Of a stretch of DNA of 64,000 nt, positions 53,055 to 62,125 are shown in pieces. The number at the start of each line of letters is the position of its first letter. Within the stretch, counting starts at the first letter, position 1. The notes under the pieces were generated by a model. It searched no databases and was not told where the DNA came from. It worked only from the letters and a program-made list of their open reading frames with translations. This DNA is from DAIDKA01 sp049792815 (lineage in GTDB: Bacteria; Pseudomonadota; Gammaproteobacteria; Steroidobacterales; Steroidobacteraceae), in assembly GCA_049792815.1 (NCBI GenBank), contig JBARBG010000088.1, forward strand, positions 1 to 64,000. The letters are read 5' to 3'. The position numbers were made by a program, and so were the translations under genes.

Positions 53055-56000
53055 CTACCTGCTGTGTGCGCGGATGAATTTCAGAACCGGCCCGGACACC
53101 GACTCATCGGCGGTGCCGATGGCGTAGGCTTCGGACAGGTGTGAATGCCCCGGCACATGCAGCCGCTGCACCGGATGGCCGGACTTGCTGCGGGCCGCGG
53201 CCAGCTCATCGGCCTGTTCCTGGAAGTTCGGCGGATCAAGCTCCGCGTCGCTCACCAGCAATGGAACCCGGGACAGCAGCAGCCCCGGCAGCGCCGATTC
53301 GGTGGCGTACCTGTTCACATCATCGCCGTAGTAGGACTTCCAGATCGAGACCTCATGCCCCAGGTCATAGACCGCCCCCGACATGAGGATGGCGCCGGCA
53401 ACATGGGGATCCTGGTGCGCCCGTGCACTATGGGCCAGGTAGTCGGCCACGTGGGCGCCGCCGGACGAATGACCCCACAGGAAAATATGTTGCGGGTCAC
53501 CGCCGTACTCGGCGATGTGCGCCCTGAGCCAACCGACCAGGGCCGTCACGTCCTGCACCCCCGAGGGCCACTGCGACTGCGGTGCCAGGCGATAATTGGC
53601 GGTGACACCCACCAGATTGTGGGCCGCGGCCCAGCGGCCAATGTTGTCGTAGAACGGCGAGCCGGGGGTGTGCTTGGAACCGCCGCCAAAACCGCCACCA
53701 TAGATGAACACCACCACCGGCTTGCGCGGTCCGCGTTCAAGCGGAATGAAAATGTCGGCCGTGTTACGCGAGTCGGGGCCATAGGCCACATCGCGGGTCA
53801 CAACCGCGTCGGTGTAGGGCTCGCGTTGCTGCAAAGGCGAGTACAGTTTGCCGGTGCGCGCCCCTTCCACCTTCGGCCCGATGCTGCGGATCACCGTTGC
53901 GATCTCATCCGGCATTCCCGGCGGATGGCCGGTGGCATCGGTGATGGGCGGTACGGCGGTGCTGCCGGTCACCGGGTTCGCGTAATGGAAGGGAATGTCG
54001 TACACCACCGGGAACATCTGGAATTTGCGGGACGGTGGCCGATCCGGCGGCAGCTGTTTGTCCTGCCCGGGAACGCCGGGGTTGGCCGCCCGTACCCAAC
54101 CGCCGTCATAGCTGGCCGCCAGGGTATTGTAGGTATGGTCGTCCCGCAGCTTCCATTTCCCGTCCTCCAGCACCGCCGTATTTTCATACACGGCAGCGCC
54201 GACCGAGGCGCGAGGACCGAAGCTCATCTGCTGGAACATGCGAATACGGATCTTCGCGGACTTGCCATCCGCCGCCACGTTGATCACCGGCTGCAGCTGC
54301 ATGTGATTGCCCAGGCGCCCCGCCACCGGCCCTTCACCGCCACGACCGAATACCTTCAGCAAGAAGGCGCGCACGTGTTCGCGACCGTCGTAGGCGCCCC
54401 GCTGTGCCAATTCCATGGATCCATCCACGCTGAATAGGTTCGCCAGGTCGTTCCACAGATTCTTGTCCAGGTAGTAGCCATAGGCGCTCTCGAGATTCTC
54501 AATCTCGTAGTAGTCCTTCACCCGCTGCACGCCGCGTTCGGCCTGCGCCAGCGCCGCCGTCACATCGCGGGCGGGGTGCGCCACGAACTGCGCACCCGGT
54601 ACCAGCAGCGCGGCCCGCGCCACCGCCGGATCGGGGCCACCCACCTTGGGGTAGTGCGCCATCTGCCCGGTGACCGGATTGGGGTAATGGAACGCGGGTA
54701 CCTGGGCCGAGGGATAGATGGCATAGACCTCAGTCGGCGGCCGATCCGGAGGCAGGATCTTGCTCGCCGTGGGCACCGGCTCGGCATCCCCCGCCCAGCC
54801 CTTGTCGTAATCGGTGATGAAAGTGGGATAAAAGTGCAGCGACTCGAACATCCACACGCCATGGCGTTTGACAAAGGTGTTCTCGTACACGCCCTCCAGC
54901 CACTGACCCTGGCCACCCACATGCCCGAGCAGATCCAGCTCGCGGCTGCGCGCACGGGCCGTCAGCCCGTCCGGCGCCACATCCACGATGGGCTGCAGCT
55001 GCATGTGGTCGTTCATCCAGCCCCAGCTCAGGCCTTGGTGGCCGGCGAGCCCCAGGAACGCGCGCACCCGCCGCTTGCCGACATACACCCCCTGCTGACC
55101 GCTCTCGATGGTGGCATCGGGTGCGAACAGGTCCGCGGCCTGATCCCACATGGCCCGATCGATGTAGTAACCGTAGATGCGCTGCAGATTCTCGATCTGC
55201 TGCGCGTCATTCAGCAGCGTGACGCGGTGGGCGAGATCCGCCAGGCGCGTGGCCAACTCGCCTTTGGGAATATTGCGCGCCAGCGTCGCAAGCGTCGCCG
55301 CATCCGGCAGCACCCAGGCGTCCGAGGAGGCGGTGGTCCCGGGATTGCCATAGTCGAACGGCGCGATGCAGGCCTTGGGAAAGCCATCGCAGTCCATGTT
55401 GCGTGCGATGTCGGCGGGGTGGGCCAGCTGGCGGCGCGGCCGCACCGCGGGTGCGGAAGATGCGCCAGCCGGCGCCGAGGAGGTGGCGCCCGCCGCGTGC
55501 GCAGTGGGTGGGGTGGCCCAACCGGTCTTGTAGGAAGCCCCGAAACCGGAGAAGTAGTCGAGCTTGCTGATCTTCCAGACGCCGTTTTCCTTGGCGTACT
55601 GCATCTCGTACACGCCCTCGGCCCAGGTGGCCCCACCGCCGGGGCTGCCGAACATGGCGAAGGCCCGCCAGCGGCCATGCGCGGTGCGGCCGCCCGCATC
55701 GACGTGCACCACCGGCTGGATGTTCATGTGGTCATACAGGCGGCCATTGCCCAGACCGATGTCCCCGATCTGGTGGCCGCCGACATTCATGTACAGGTGT
55801 TCGCGGATGCTCTTGTGGCCGACGAAGACGCCGGCGGGATAGTTGGCCACTGCATCTTCAGTGAACAGCAGCGATACGTCCTCCCACAGCCCCTTGTCGA
55901 CGTAGTAGCCGTAGGCGCGCTGCAGTTTTTCGATCTGACTCAAGTCCTCGGCCAACTGCACATTGGCGCCAAGCGTGGCCACCCGCAGCTGCAGGTCCGA

Positions 56001-56096
56001 AGCGGCATCGGCCGACCAGGCCGGGCAGGCCACCGCGAAGCTGGCGGACACACCGATCAGGGCCGCAGCGACGCCAGCCCGGAAACGACCTTGCAT
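53055..56096 (-). CDS. Exported fusion protein: three SnoaL/NTF2-like modules plus alpha/beta-hydrolase esterase
   Basis: The 1013-residue product has a signal peptide (AALIGVSASFAVACPAWSA). Three similar NTF2-like modules follow at about residues 45-175, 294-425 and 524-655, each opening with the same pattern (QIEKLQRAYGYYVDKGLW, QIENLQRIYGYYIDRAMW, EIENLESAYGYYLDKNLW). The last part (about 740-1013) is a carboxylesterase-type hydrolase. It has an oxyanion-hole block IYGGGFGGGS, nucleophile Ser877 in WGHSSGG, the acid in SDAELDPPNF and the His in VPGHSHLSEAY. The linkers repeat PPDRPPxxx and FHYxNPVTG. Such a fusion is unusual. It sits between a small secreted protein and the carotenoid-oxygenase pair. 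Confidence 0.88.
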   Translation of the reverse strand: MQGRFRAGVAAALIGVSASFAVACPAWSADAASDLQLRVATLGANVQLAEDLSQIEKLQRAYGYYVDKGLWEDVSLLFTEDAVANYPAGVFVGHKSIREHLYMNVGGHQIGDIGLGNGRLYDHMNIQPVVHVDAGGRTAHGRWRAFAMFGSPGGGATWAEGVYEMQYAKENGVWKISKLDYFSGFGASYKTGWATPPTAHAAGATSSAPAGASSAPAVRPRRQLAHPADIARNMDCDGFPKACIAPFDYGNPGTTASSDAWVLPDAATLATLARNIPKGELATRLADLAHRVTLLNDAQQIENLQRIYGYYIDRAMWDQAADLFAPDATIESGQQGVYVGKRRVRAFLGLAGHQGLSWGWMNDHMQLQPIVDVAPDGLTARARSRELDLLGHVGGQGQWLEGVYENTFVKRHGVWMFESLHFYPTFITDYDKGWAGDAEPVPTASKILPPDRPPTEVYAIYPSAQVPAFHYPNPVTGQMAHYPKVGGPDPAVARAALLVPGAQFVAHPARDVTAALAQAERGVQRVKDYYEIENLESAYGYYLDKNLWNDLANLFSVDGSMELAQRGAYDGREHVRAFLLKVFGRGGEGPVAGRLGNHMQLQPVINVAADGKSAKIRIRMFQQMSFGPRASVGAAVYENTAVLEDGKWKLRDDHTYNTLAASYDGGWVRAANPGVPGQDKQLPPDRPPSRKFQMFPVVYDIPFHYANPVTGSTAVPPITDATGHPPGMPDEIATVIRSIGPKVEGARTGKLYSPLQQREPYTDAVVTRDVAYGPDSRNTADIFIPLERGPRKPVVVFIYGGGFGGGSKHTPGSPFYDNIGRWAAAHNLVGVTANYRLAPQSQWPSGVQDVTALVGWLRAHIAEYGGDPQHIFLWGHSSGGAHVADYLAHSARAHQDPHVAGAILMSGAVYDLGHEVSIWKSYYGDDVNRYATESALPGLLLSRVPLLVSDAELDPPNFQEQADELAAARSKSGHPVQRLHVPGHSHLSEAYAIGTADESVSGPVLKFIRAHSR

Positions 56097-56104
56097 GACT
56101 CCCC

Positions 56105-56389
56105 CTAGGATACGAACTGTCGGTCCACCGGCGCCATGCACGCCGAGAAATCCGGTGGCGTCGTGTCGTGCATGTACGGAATCGGATGGGCATAGCGCGG
56201 CAGGTGACCCACGATATCGTCCACGTGCCAGTCGCCCTGCGGATACATCGCGGCCAATGCGGGCGGCAGTTGTGGCGCGCCCCACTGCAGCGGCAGCGCC
56301 CGCGCGCCCGGTGCCAGCCTCAGCGCCACGACCGCCGCGACGCTCATTCCCACTCCACCCAGGAATTCGCGACGGGTATGTGCGCTCAT
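56105..56389 (-). CDS. Small Tat-signal protein of unknown function
   Basis: A 94-residue protein with an N-terminal twin-arginine signal (TRREFLGGVGMSVAAVVAL) and a mature part of about 60 residues rich in Pro, Tyr and His (WHVDDIVGHLPRYAHPIPYM). It lies between the cleavage oxygenase (stop overlaps its ATG) and the esterase fusion (8-base gap), so all three are probably one operon. Being so short, it may accompany another protein through Tat or bind a cofactor; no family recognised. Confidence 0.7.
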   Translation of the reverse strand: MSAHTRREFLGGVGMSVAAVVALRLAPGARALPLQWGAPQLPPALAAMYPQGDWHVDDIVGHLPRYAHPIPYMHDTTPPDFSACMAPVDRQFVS

Positions 56390-57816
56390 GATAGTTCGTC
56401 CTTGACCGGCGGCAGCACCGACTGCGGATACCAGTTGGTATGAGTGCCGCTGCGCAGCCGGAAGGGCAGTTTGACGGTCGCGATGACCCCGTCCTCCAGG
56501 TGCTGGGCATCGGTGATGATCATGTCCGAACTCATGGTGTCGAAGTTGCTGGCGATGGTCATCACATAGCCGTCGCCCTCGCTCGTGGAGTTGGCGCGCG
56601 GCACGAAGCAGCTCTCCTGCAGGGCCAGCTTGCCCTCGATCGCGCACTGCTTGATGTCCCCAGTGTGCACGTCAAGGCGCTGCACCACCTGCGTGCCACC
56701 GCTGAAGGGATTGGCCTTCGGATCGGGCGTGGCGCTGGGAACGCGGCTGCTGATGAAGGCGTAGCGGTAGTCCAGCGACAGGTAGCGGTCGTCCATGCGC
56801 GGCAGGAACCCGGGCGTGGTGGACACCACTTCCTCCTGGAAGCCATCGGACTTGGAGTCCAGGTCGAAGGTCCAGCGGCGGATCTGTGACGGGTCGCGCT
56901 CCCCTGAGGAGGTGGGCAGCTCCATGGTGACCTTGTTGCCGCGATCCGTGGCGTTGAGGAAGTGCAGCGTATTGCGTGAGGGGCCCTTGAACCAGCGCAC
57001 GTCCTTCGCTTCGCCGTCGCGCGGCAGGACCCCCACCATGGTCGGCAGGCTCCCATCCCACTCCCACATGGGCTCGCCGGACTTCAGGCGCGCCAGGCTC
57101 GTCGTACGCGCGATCACCGGAATGATCACATGTTTCTGGGTGATGGCGATGTCGTGGATGATGCCCAGGTACGGGGACGTCAGCCACACCTCCTTGGTCA
57201 CCTTGCCGGCCGGATTGATGGTGTAGACCGCGATGTCCTTGGTGAGGATGCCCTTGGCCTCATAGCCGTACGCGATCATCTCGCCGGTAACCGGATCGAT
57301 CTTCGGGTGCGCCGACATGGTCTGCGCGGTGTACTTGCCGTGGAAATTCCAATCGCCGAGGGTCTCCAGCGTATGCGGGTCCACGTAGTACGGCAGCGAA
57401 TCCTCCTTCAGGACGAAGAGCTTGCCGCCATGCCAGTAGGTATGGGTGTTGGCCGCCGAGCGGTTGATATGCGCGACGCTCGGATCGTCCGTGAACGGAT
57501 TGCGGTACACGCCGAACAGGCGCTTGCGCGCCTTGCGCTCGGCCATCAGGCGGGCGGTGCGTACGTAGCGGGCCTTGAAGTCCACCGAGCCGTCGTGAAA
57601 GCGGAAGCGGCTGATGTGGCCGTCACCGTTGAAGCCCGTCATCCATTCGTTCTTCGGTGGGCGATAGTCGAAGTCGCACTGCATGCGGTAGAACGTGCCG
57701 TGAATGTCGGTGGGAATCTGTCCCCAGACCTCACAGTCGTAGACGTCGGCATCGAATCGCGTCGGGCTATTGAAGCCGGGCGGAAACAGCGGATGACCTC
57801 TGAAATCGACTGCCAT
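56386..57816 (-). CDS. Carotenoid/stilbene cleavage oxygenase (RPE65 family)
   Basis: The 476-residue non-heme iron dioxygenase has the four iron His of the family at about positions 170 (MSAHPKIDP), 221 (IIHDIAI), 285 (LHFLNAT) and 459 (GTHTNWYP). The N-terminal GTFYRMQCDFDY and NGDGHISRFRF blocks fit bacterial members. These enzymes cleave a double bond in carotenoids or in lignin-derived stilbenes (lignostilbene dioxygenase). There is no signal peptide, so the enzyme seems cytoplasmic while its neighbours are exported. It is divergent from a PQQ dehydrogenase with 71 bases between starts. Confidence 0.9.
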   Translation of the reverse strand: MAVDFRGHPLFPPGFNSPTRFDADVYDCEVWGQIPTDIHGTFYRMQCDFDYRPPKNEWMTGFNGDGHISRFRFHDGSVDFKARYVRTARLMAERKARKRLFGVYRNPFTDDPSVAHINRSAANTHTYWHGGKLFVLKEDSLPYYVDPHTLETLGDWNFHGKYTAQTMSAHPKIDPVTGEMIAYGYEAKGILTKDIAVYTINPAGKVTKEVWLTSPYLGIIHDIAITQKHVIIPVIARTTSLARLKSGEPMWEWDGSLPTMVGVLPRDGEAKDVRWFKGPSRNTLHFLNATDRGNKVTMELPTSSGERDPSQIRRWTFDLDSKSDGFQEEVVSTTPGFLPRMDDRYLSLDYRYAFISSRVPSATPDPKANPFSGGTQVVQRLDVHTGDIKQCAIEGKLALQESCFVPRANSTSEGDGYVMTIASNFDTMSSDMIITDAQHLEDGVIATVKLPFRLRSGTHTNWYPQSVLPPVKDELS

Positions 57817-57887
57817 GGCGGTTCTCCAGGAATATTGGCTCGCACCTCGGATGATAACTCAACCACCGTGTTATAGAGTCCGCGCCC

Positions 57888-59960
57888 ATGCGAGCACTTT
57901 TTCTCCTCGCCCTGGGGGCGGTTGCGCCTGCCGCGGCGCAGGTTTCCGATACGGGATCCCAATCGGCTCCTGCATTTTCGGCACAGCAGCTTTTCGCCGC
58001 GCCGACAAGTGACTGGCTGACCAACGGTGGGAGCCTCTCCAACCAGCGCTACTCGCCGCTCGAGAGTTTGAATCCGGGCAATGTGGCGGGGCTTAAGGCC
58101 AACTGGCGGGCATCGCTGAACGGGTCGGGCTTGAGTCCCCGCGCCGGCAACCAGGCCCAGCCCATCGTTTATGGCGACTCGGTGTACATCATGACCGGTG
58201 ACGGCGATGCCTTCGCCATCGATCTCACCAGCGGTGCGGTCAAGTGGGAGTTCAAGGCCAACGTCGATCCGAAAGTCGCGCGGCCGTGCTGTGCCTGGCC
58301 GGGACGCGGCGTGGCCCTGGGCGAAGGCAAGGTGTTCGTCGGTGAACTCGATGCGCGCCTGATCGCGCTCGACCAGCACAGCGGCAAGGTGGTCTGGTCG
58401 ATCCAGGCCGAGGATCCAAAGCTCGGGTACGTCATTGCCAGCGCGCCGCTCTACTACGACGGAATGGTCATCACCGGTTTTGCCGGCAGCGACATGGGCA
58501 CACGCGGGCGCATCAAGGCCTACGATGCCAAGACCGGCGCGCTGCGCTGGACCTTCTACACCGTGCCCGGACCCGGGGAGTTCGGCCACGAGACCTGGCC
58601 GGCCAACAGCGACGTGTGGAAGCATGGCGGCGCGGCGGTGTGGCAGACGCCGGCCATCGACCCGCAGCTGGGGTTGATCTATTTTTCGACCGCCAATCCC
58701 GGTCCCGTGCTCAACGGTGCCATCCGCAAGGGCGACAACCTGTTCAGCGTCAGCATCGTGGCGCTGGATGTGATGACCGGCATGTACCGCTGGCATTTCC
58801 AGGAAGTGCACCACGACCTCTGGGACTACGACGCGGCCAACCCCGTCGTGCTGTTCGATGCCCCTTACAACGGCCATATGCGCAAGGCACTGGTCGAGGG
58901 CGGCAAGACCGGCTGGGCCTACATCCTGGACCGGGTCACCGGCAAGCCGCTGCTGGGCATGAAAGAGACGCCCGTGATGCAGCTGCCCGAGCAAAACACC
59001 TCGCCCACGCAGCCCTTCCCGGTGGGCGATGCCGTGGTGCCGCAGTACATCGACATCGCGCCCGAGGGCTTCGATCTCATCAACGAGGGTCGCATCTTCA
59101 CGCCCTTCAGCAAACATCCTGCGATCTGGAAACCGCTGGCGGCCATCAACTGGCCGCCCAGCTCCTACGATCCGCAATCGCACCTGCTGTACATCTGCGC
59201 CCAGGACTCCCTGTGGGGCGCGACCGGCGGCGATCCGAACTACCCGGTGGAACCTGGCGCGCTGTACTCGGGCAGCGTGGTCGCGCGCTTCGCCGCGCCG
59301 CGCCGCGGGGTTCTGGCCGCTCTGGACATGACCACCAACCGCCTCGCCTGGCGTCAGCAGTGGGTGGATTCCTGCTACAGCGGCTCGGTGGTCACCCATG
59401 GCGGCCTGCTGTTCATCGGCCGCAACGACGGCCGCTTCACCGCGCTGGACAAGACCAACGGCAAGAAGCTGTGGGAGTTCCAGACCGACGGTGGCGTGAA
59501 TGCGCCGGCCAGCGTGTTCGAGCGCAACGGCAAGGGCTACGTGGTGGTACTGGCCGGCGGCACGGCCCTGGCGGGCAGCAAGCGCAGTGACGGCCTGTGG
59601 CTGTTCTCCCTGGATGGCACGCTGAAATCCCTGCCGCGCGGGTCGGCTGATCCGACGGCCGCGCCGCGCCCGGATGGCCCGCCACCGGCCGCGGCCGGTC
59701 CGGCGCACATCGCGGATCTGGGCAAGGGCCAGGACATCTACACCACGACCTGCGTGGTATGCCATGGACCCACAGGCTTGGGCGGCACGCATGGCGGCGC
59801 CAAGCTGACGCGTGCGCTGACGCACGATGCCATCGCCACCGTGCTCACCAAGGGCCGCAACGACATGCCGGCCTTCGGCTCGGCGCTGTCGCCGCAGCAG
59901 CTGCAGGATGTGACCAGTTATGTGCTGCAGGTGGCGGCGCAGAACCCTGCGCCGCCTTGA
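57888..59960 (+). CDS. PQQ-dependent alcohol dehydrogenase with C-terminal cytochrome c domain
   Basis: A 690-residue periplasmic quinohaemoprotein. It has a signal peptide, an eight-bladed propeller with repeated W-docking motifs (GAVKWEFKA, GKVVWSIQA, GALRWTFYTV), and the vicinal Cys pair ARPCCAWPGRG typical of active PQQ alcohol dehydrogenases. The catalytic Asp lies in HHDLWDYDAANP. A C-terminal cytochrome c domain has CVVCH at residues 622-626 and a Met ligand candidate in NDMPAFG. It oxidises an alcohol to an aldehyde and passes electrons to the respiratory chain. The substrate is unknown; its neighbours suggest a terpenoid- or phenylpropanoid-type alcohol. Confidence 0.93.
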   Translation: MRALFLLALGAVAPAAAQVSDTGSQSAPAFSAQQLFAAPTSDWLTNGGSLSNQRYSPLESLNPGNVAGLKANWRASLNGSGLSPRAGNQAQPIVYGDSVYIMTGDGDAFAIDLTSGAVKWEFKANVDPKVARPCCAWPGRGVALGEGKVFVGELDARLIALDQHSGKVVWSIQAEDPKLGYVIASAPLYYDGMVITGFAGSDMGTRGRIKAYDAKTGALRWTFYTVPGPGEFGHETWPANSDVWKHGGAAVWQTPAIDPQLGLIYFSTANPGPVLNGAIRKGDNLFSVSIVALDVMTGMYRWHFQEVHHDLWDYDAANPVVLFDAPYNGHMRKALVEGGKTGWAYILDRVTGKPLLGMKETPVMQLPEQNTSPTQPFPVGDAVVPQYIDIAPEGFDLINEGRIFTPFSKHPAIWKPLAAINWPPSSYDPQSHLLYICAQDSLWGATGGDPNYPVEPGALYSGSVVARFAAPRRGVLAALDMTTNRLAWRQQWVDSCYSGSVVTHGGLLFIGRNDGRFTALDKTNGKKLWEFQTDGGVNAPASVFERNGKGYVVVLAGGTALAGSKRSDGLWLFSLDGTLKSLPRGSADPTAAPRPDGPPPAAAGPAHIADLGKGQDIYTTTCVVCHGPTGLGGTHGGAKLTRALTHDAIATVLTKGRNDMPAFGSALSPQQLQDVTSYVLQVAAQNPAPP

Positions 59961-59970
59961 ATCCCGCCCG

Positions 59971-62100
59971 CTAGGGTGCAGGCTGCTGCGCCTTTTGCAG
60001 CGTTGTCTGGATGTAGGCGGTCACATCGTTCAGTTCGTCGGCCGAGTAGATGGACTTGAAGGCCGGCATGTTGTTCTTGCCGGCGCTGGCAATGCCCAAG
60101 ATGGCGTCGTGGCTCTGGCCCTTGAGCAGCGAGGGCCCTCCGCCCTGCCCGCCGCCGCCGCTCGCACCATGACACGGCACACAGGCGGCGCGATAAATCT
60201 CGGCGCCGTGCTCGGCGTTCGCGGCACGGGTCGTGATGGGCAGTGCCGCTGCAGTCGGCGGACCTGCACCGCCAAAGCCGCCGCGTCCCCCCGCACTGGC
60301 CACGGCCAGCGAGGGAATCTTGCCGTCCAGCGAGAACATCCAGATGCCATCGCCGCGCTTGCCATTGGCAAAGACACCGCCGCCGGCGTGCACCACGACG
60401 TACTGCTTGCCCTGGTACTCAAAGGTCGTCGCGGTCGTGTTCACGCCCGCATCGGTCATGAACTCCCACAGCTTGGCTCCGGTGTGTGAGTTGAGCGCCA
60501 TCAGGCGGCCATCGGAACGACCGATGAACAGCAGTCCGCCGCCAGTGACGATGGAGCCGCTGTAGCAGATCTCGCGCCAGCTCTGGCGCCACACCAGCTT
60601 GTTGGTGGTGACATCCAGCGCCGCCACGATGCCGCGGTCGTTGGCTGCGGCCTGACCGAATGAACCCCCCATGTAGACCTTGTTCGGCCCCGGCTGCCCG
60701 GGATCCGCCGCCGCCTTGAAGGTGCTGATACGGTCCGTGGCGCACACAAACAGCGTATGGGTGGTGGGATCGTAGGAACTCGGAGGCCAGTTGGCGCCAC
60801 CCATCGTGGCCGGTTTCACCATGATCTGGTCGGTGAAGTACGGCGTGAAGATCCGACCGTGATTCTTGATCTGACCGGTGCCCGGCAGCAAATCGGCGCC
60901 CTCGGGCGTGATCTCGATTTCCTGCGGCACGATCGAATCCCCGCGCGGATAGGGTTGGGTCGCGGCGGTTGCCTGGCGCGGCTCCTGCGGCACGGCGCGC
61001 TCATCGATCCCGATCAGCGGCTTGCCGGTGACCCGGTCCAGGATGTAGGCCCAGCCGGTCTTGGAAACCTCCACCAGCCCCTTGACCTTGCGGCCCTTGA
61101 TCGTCGTATCGAAGAGCACCGTGGGATTCGGGGAGTCGTAATCCCAGATGTCGTGATGGATCTGCTGAAAGTGCCAGCGGTACTTGCCGGTCTTGGCCTC
61201 CAGCGCGACGATCGAAACGGTGAACAGATTCGCCCCGGGTCGGACCGCGCCGAACAGGTTCGGACCGGGATTGCCGGTCGAGAAGTACAGCAGCCCCAGC
61301 GCGGGATCCACGGTCGGCGTCTGCCACACCGCCGCACCGCCGTGTTGCCAGGCGTCTCCCTTTTGGGGCCAGGTGTCATGGCCGAACTCACCGGGACCCG
61401 GAACGGTGTAGAAGGTCCAGCGCGGCGCACCGGTCTTGGCATCGTAGGCCTTGATACGGCCGCGTATGCCCATCTCGCCACCGCTCAACCCCTGGATGAC
61501 CATGCCGTCGTAGTACAGCGGGGCGGCGGTGATGCTGAAGCCGTTCTGCCAGGGTTCCACCTGAACCGACCAGACTACTTTGCCGGTGCGCTGATCCAGG
61601 GCGACGAGCTTGGCGTCGAGCTGGCCGACGAACACCAGACCATCCCCCAGGGCGACGCCGCGGTTGGAGCGGCCCATCGGAGTGCCGCTCTTCGGATCCG
61701 GATTGCCGTGGAAGCTCCACACGATGCGGCCCGTGGGTACATCGATGGCGAACACATCATTGGCGCCGTTGGACACGAACAGTGTGCCGTCGTACTCGAG
61801 AATCTGTGCCTGCCCGGAATTGCCGAAGTTCGTGCCCGAACCCATACCGGTGCGCCACAGCGCCTTCAGTCCCGCGACATTGTCACGGTTGATCAGCTTC
61901 AGGGGCGAATAGCGCTGGTTGAAGAGATTGCCGCCGTTGGTGATCCAATTCGCGGTCGGATCGGCCAGCAGCTGCTGGGCGGTGAAGGCCGGCGCGAGCG
62001 CGATCTCCGGCGCCGCGGCCTGTTGGGCCGTGGCCATGCCGAGCGCGAGGCCGGCGACCACGCCGGCCGTCAGGCGCGCTTGCAGAGTTGCCTTGTGCAT
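59971..62100 (-). CDS. Second PQQ-dependent dehydrogenase with C-terminal cytochrome c, lacking the vicinal Cys pair
   Basis: The 709-residue periplasmic protein is a diverged paralogue of the convergent enzyme at 57888. It shares TAGVVAGLALGMATAQ-type export signal, FSTGNPGPN, HHDIWDYDSPNP with the catalytic Asp, WPPSSYDPTTHTL and a haem site CVPCH at residues 640-644 (axial Met candidate in NNMPAFK). Where the first enzyme has PCCAWPGRG, this one reads GTPMGRSNRG, so the disulfide ring of adjacent Cys is missing. That ring is important in several PQQ alcohol dehydrogenases, so kinetics or electron transfer may differ. A Gly/Ala-rich linker precedes the haem domain. ATG 62100 starts the signal peptide. 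Confidence 0.92.
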   Translation of the reverse strand: MHKATLQARLTAGVVAGLALGMATAQQAAAPEIALAPAFTAQQLLADPTANWITNGGNLFNQRYSPLKLINRDNVAGLKALWRTGMGSGTNFGNSGQAQILEYDGTLFVSNGANDVFAIDVPTGRIVWSFHGNPDPKSGTPMGRSNRGVALGDGLVFVGQLDAKLVALDQRTGKVVWSVQVEPWQNGFSITAAPLYYDGMVIQGLSGGEMGIRGRIKAYDAKTGAPRWTFYTVPGPGEFGHDTWPQKGDAWQHGGAAVWQTPTVDPALGLLYFSTGNPGPNLFGAVRPGANLFTVSIVALEAKTGKYRWHFQQIHHDIWDYDSPNPTVLFDTTIKGRKVKGLVEVSKTGWAYILDRVTGKPLIGIDERAVPQEPRQATAATQPYPRGDSIVPQEIEITPEGADLLPGTGQIKNHGRIFTPYFTDQIMVKPATMGGANWPPSSYDPTTHTLFVCATDRISTFKAAADPGQPGPNKVYMGGSFGQAAANDRGIVAALDVTTNKLVWRQSWREICYSGSIVTGGGLLFIGRSDGRLMALNSHTGAKLWEFMTDAGVNTTATTFEYQGKQYVVVHAGGGVFANGKRGDGIWMFSLDGKIPSLAVASAGGRGGFGGAGPPTAAALPITTRAANAEHGAEIYRAACVPCHGASGGGGQGGGPSLLKGQSHDAILGIASAGKNNMPAFKSIYSADELNDVTAYIQTTLQKAQQPAP

Positions 62101-62125
62101 TGCTGCCCCTTTGATGCGTAATGCG

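Noticed and set aside
57639..59825. Long minus-strand open frame of about 730 codons
   Set aside because: It is antisense to the PQQ dehydrogenase and the start of the oxygenase gene, low in recognisable motifs and rich in Arg/Ala/Gly, as expected from a high-GC shadow frame.
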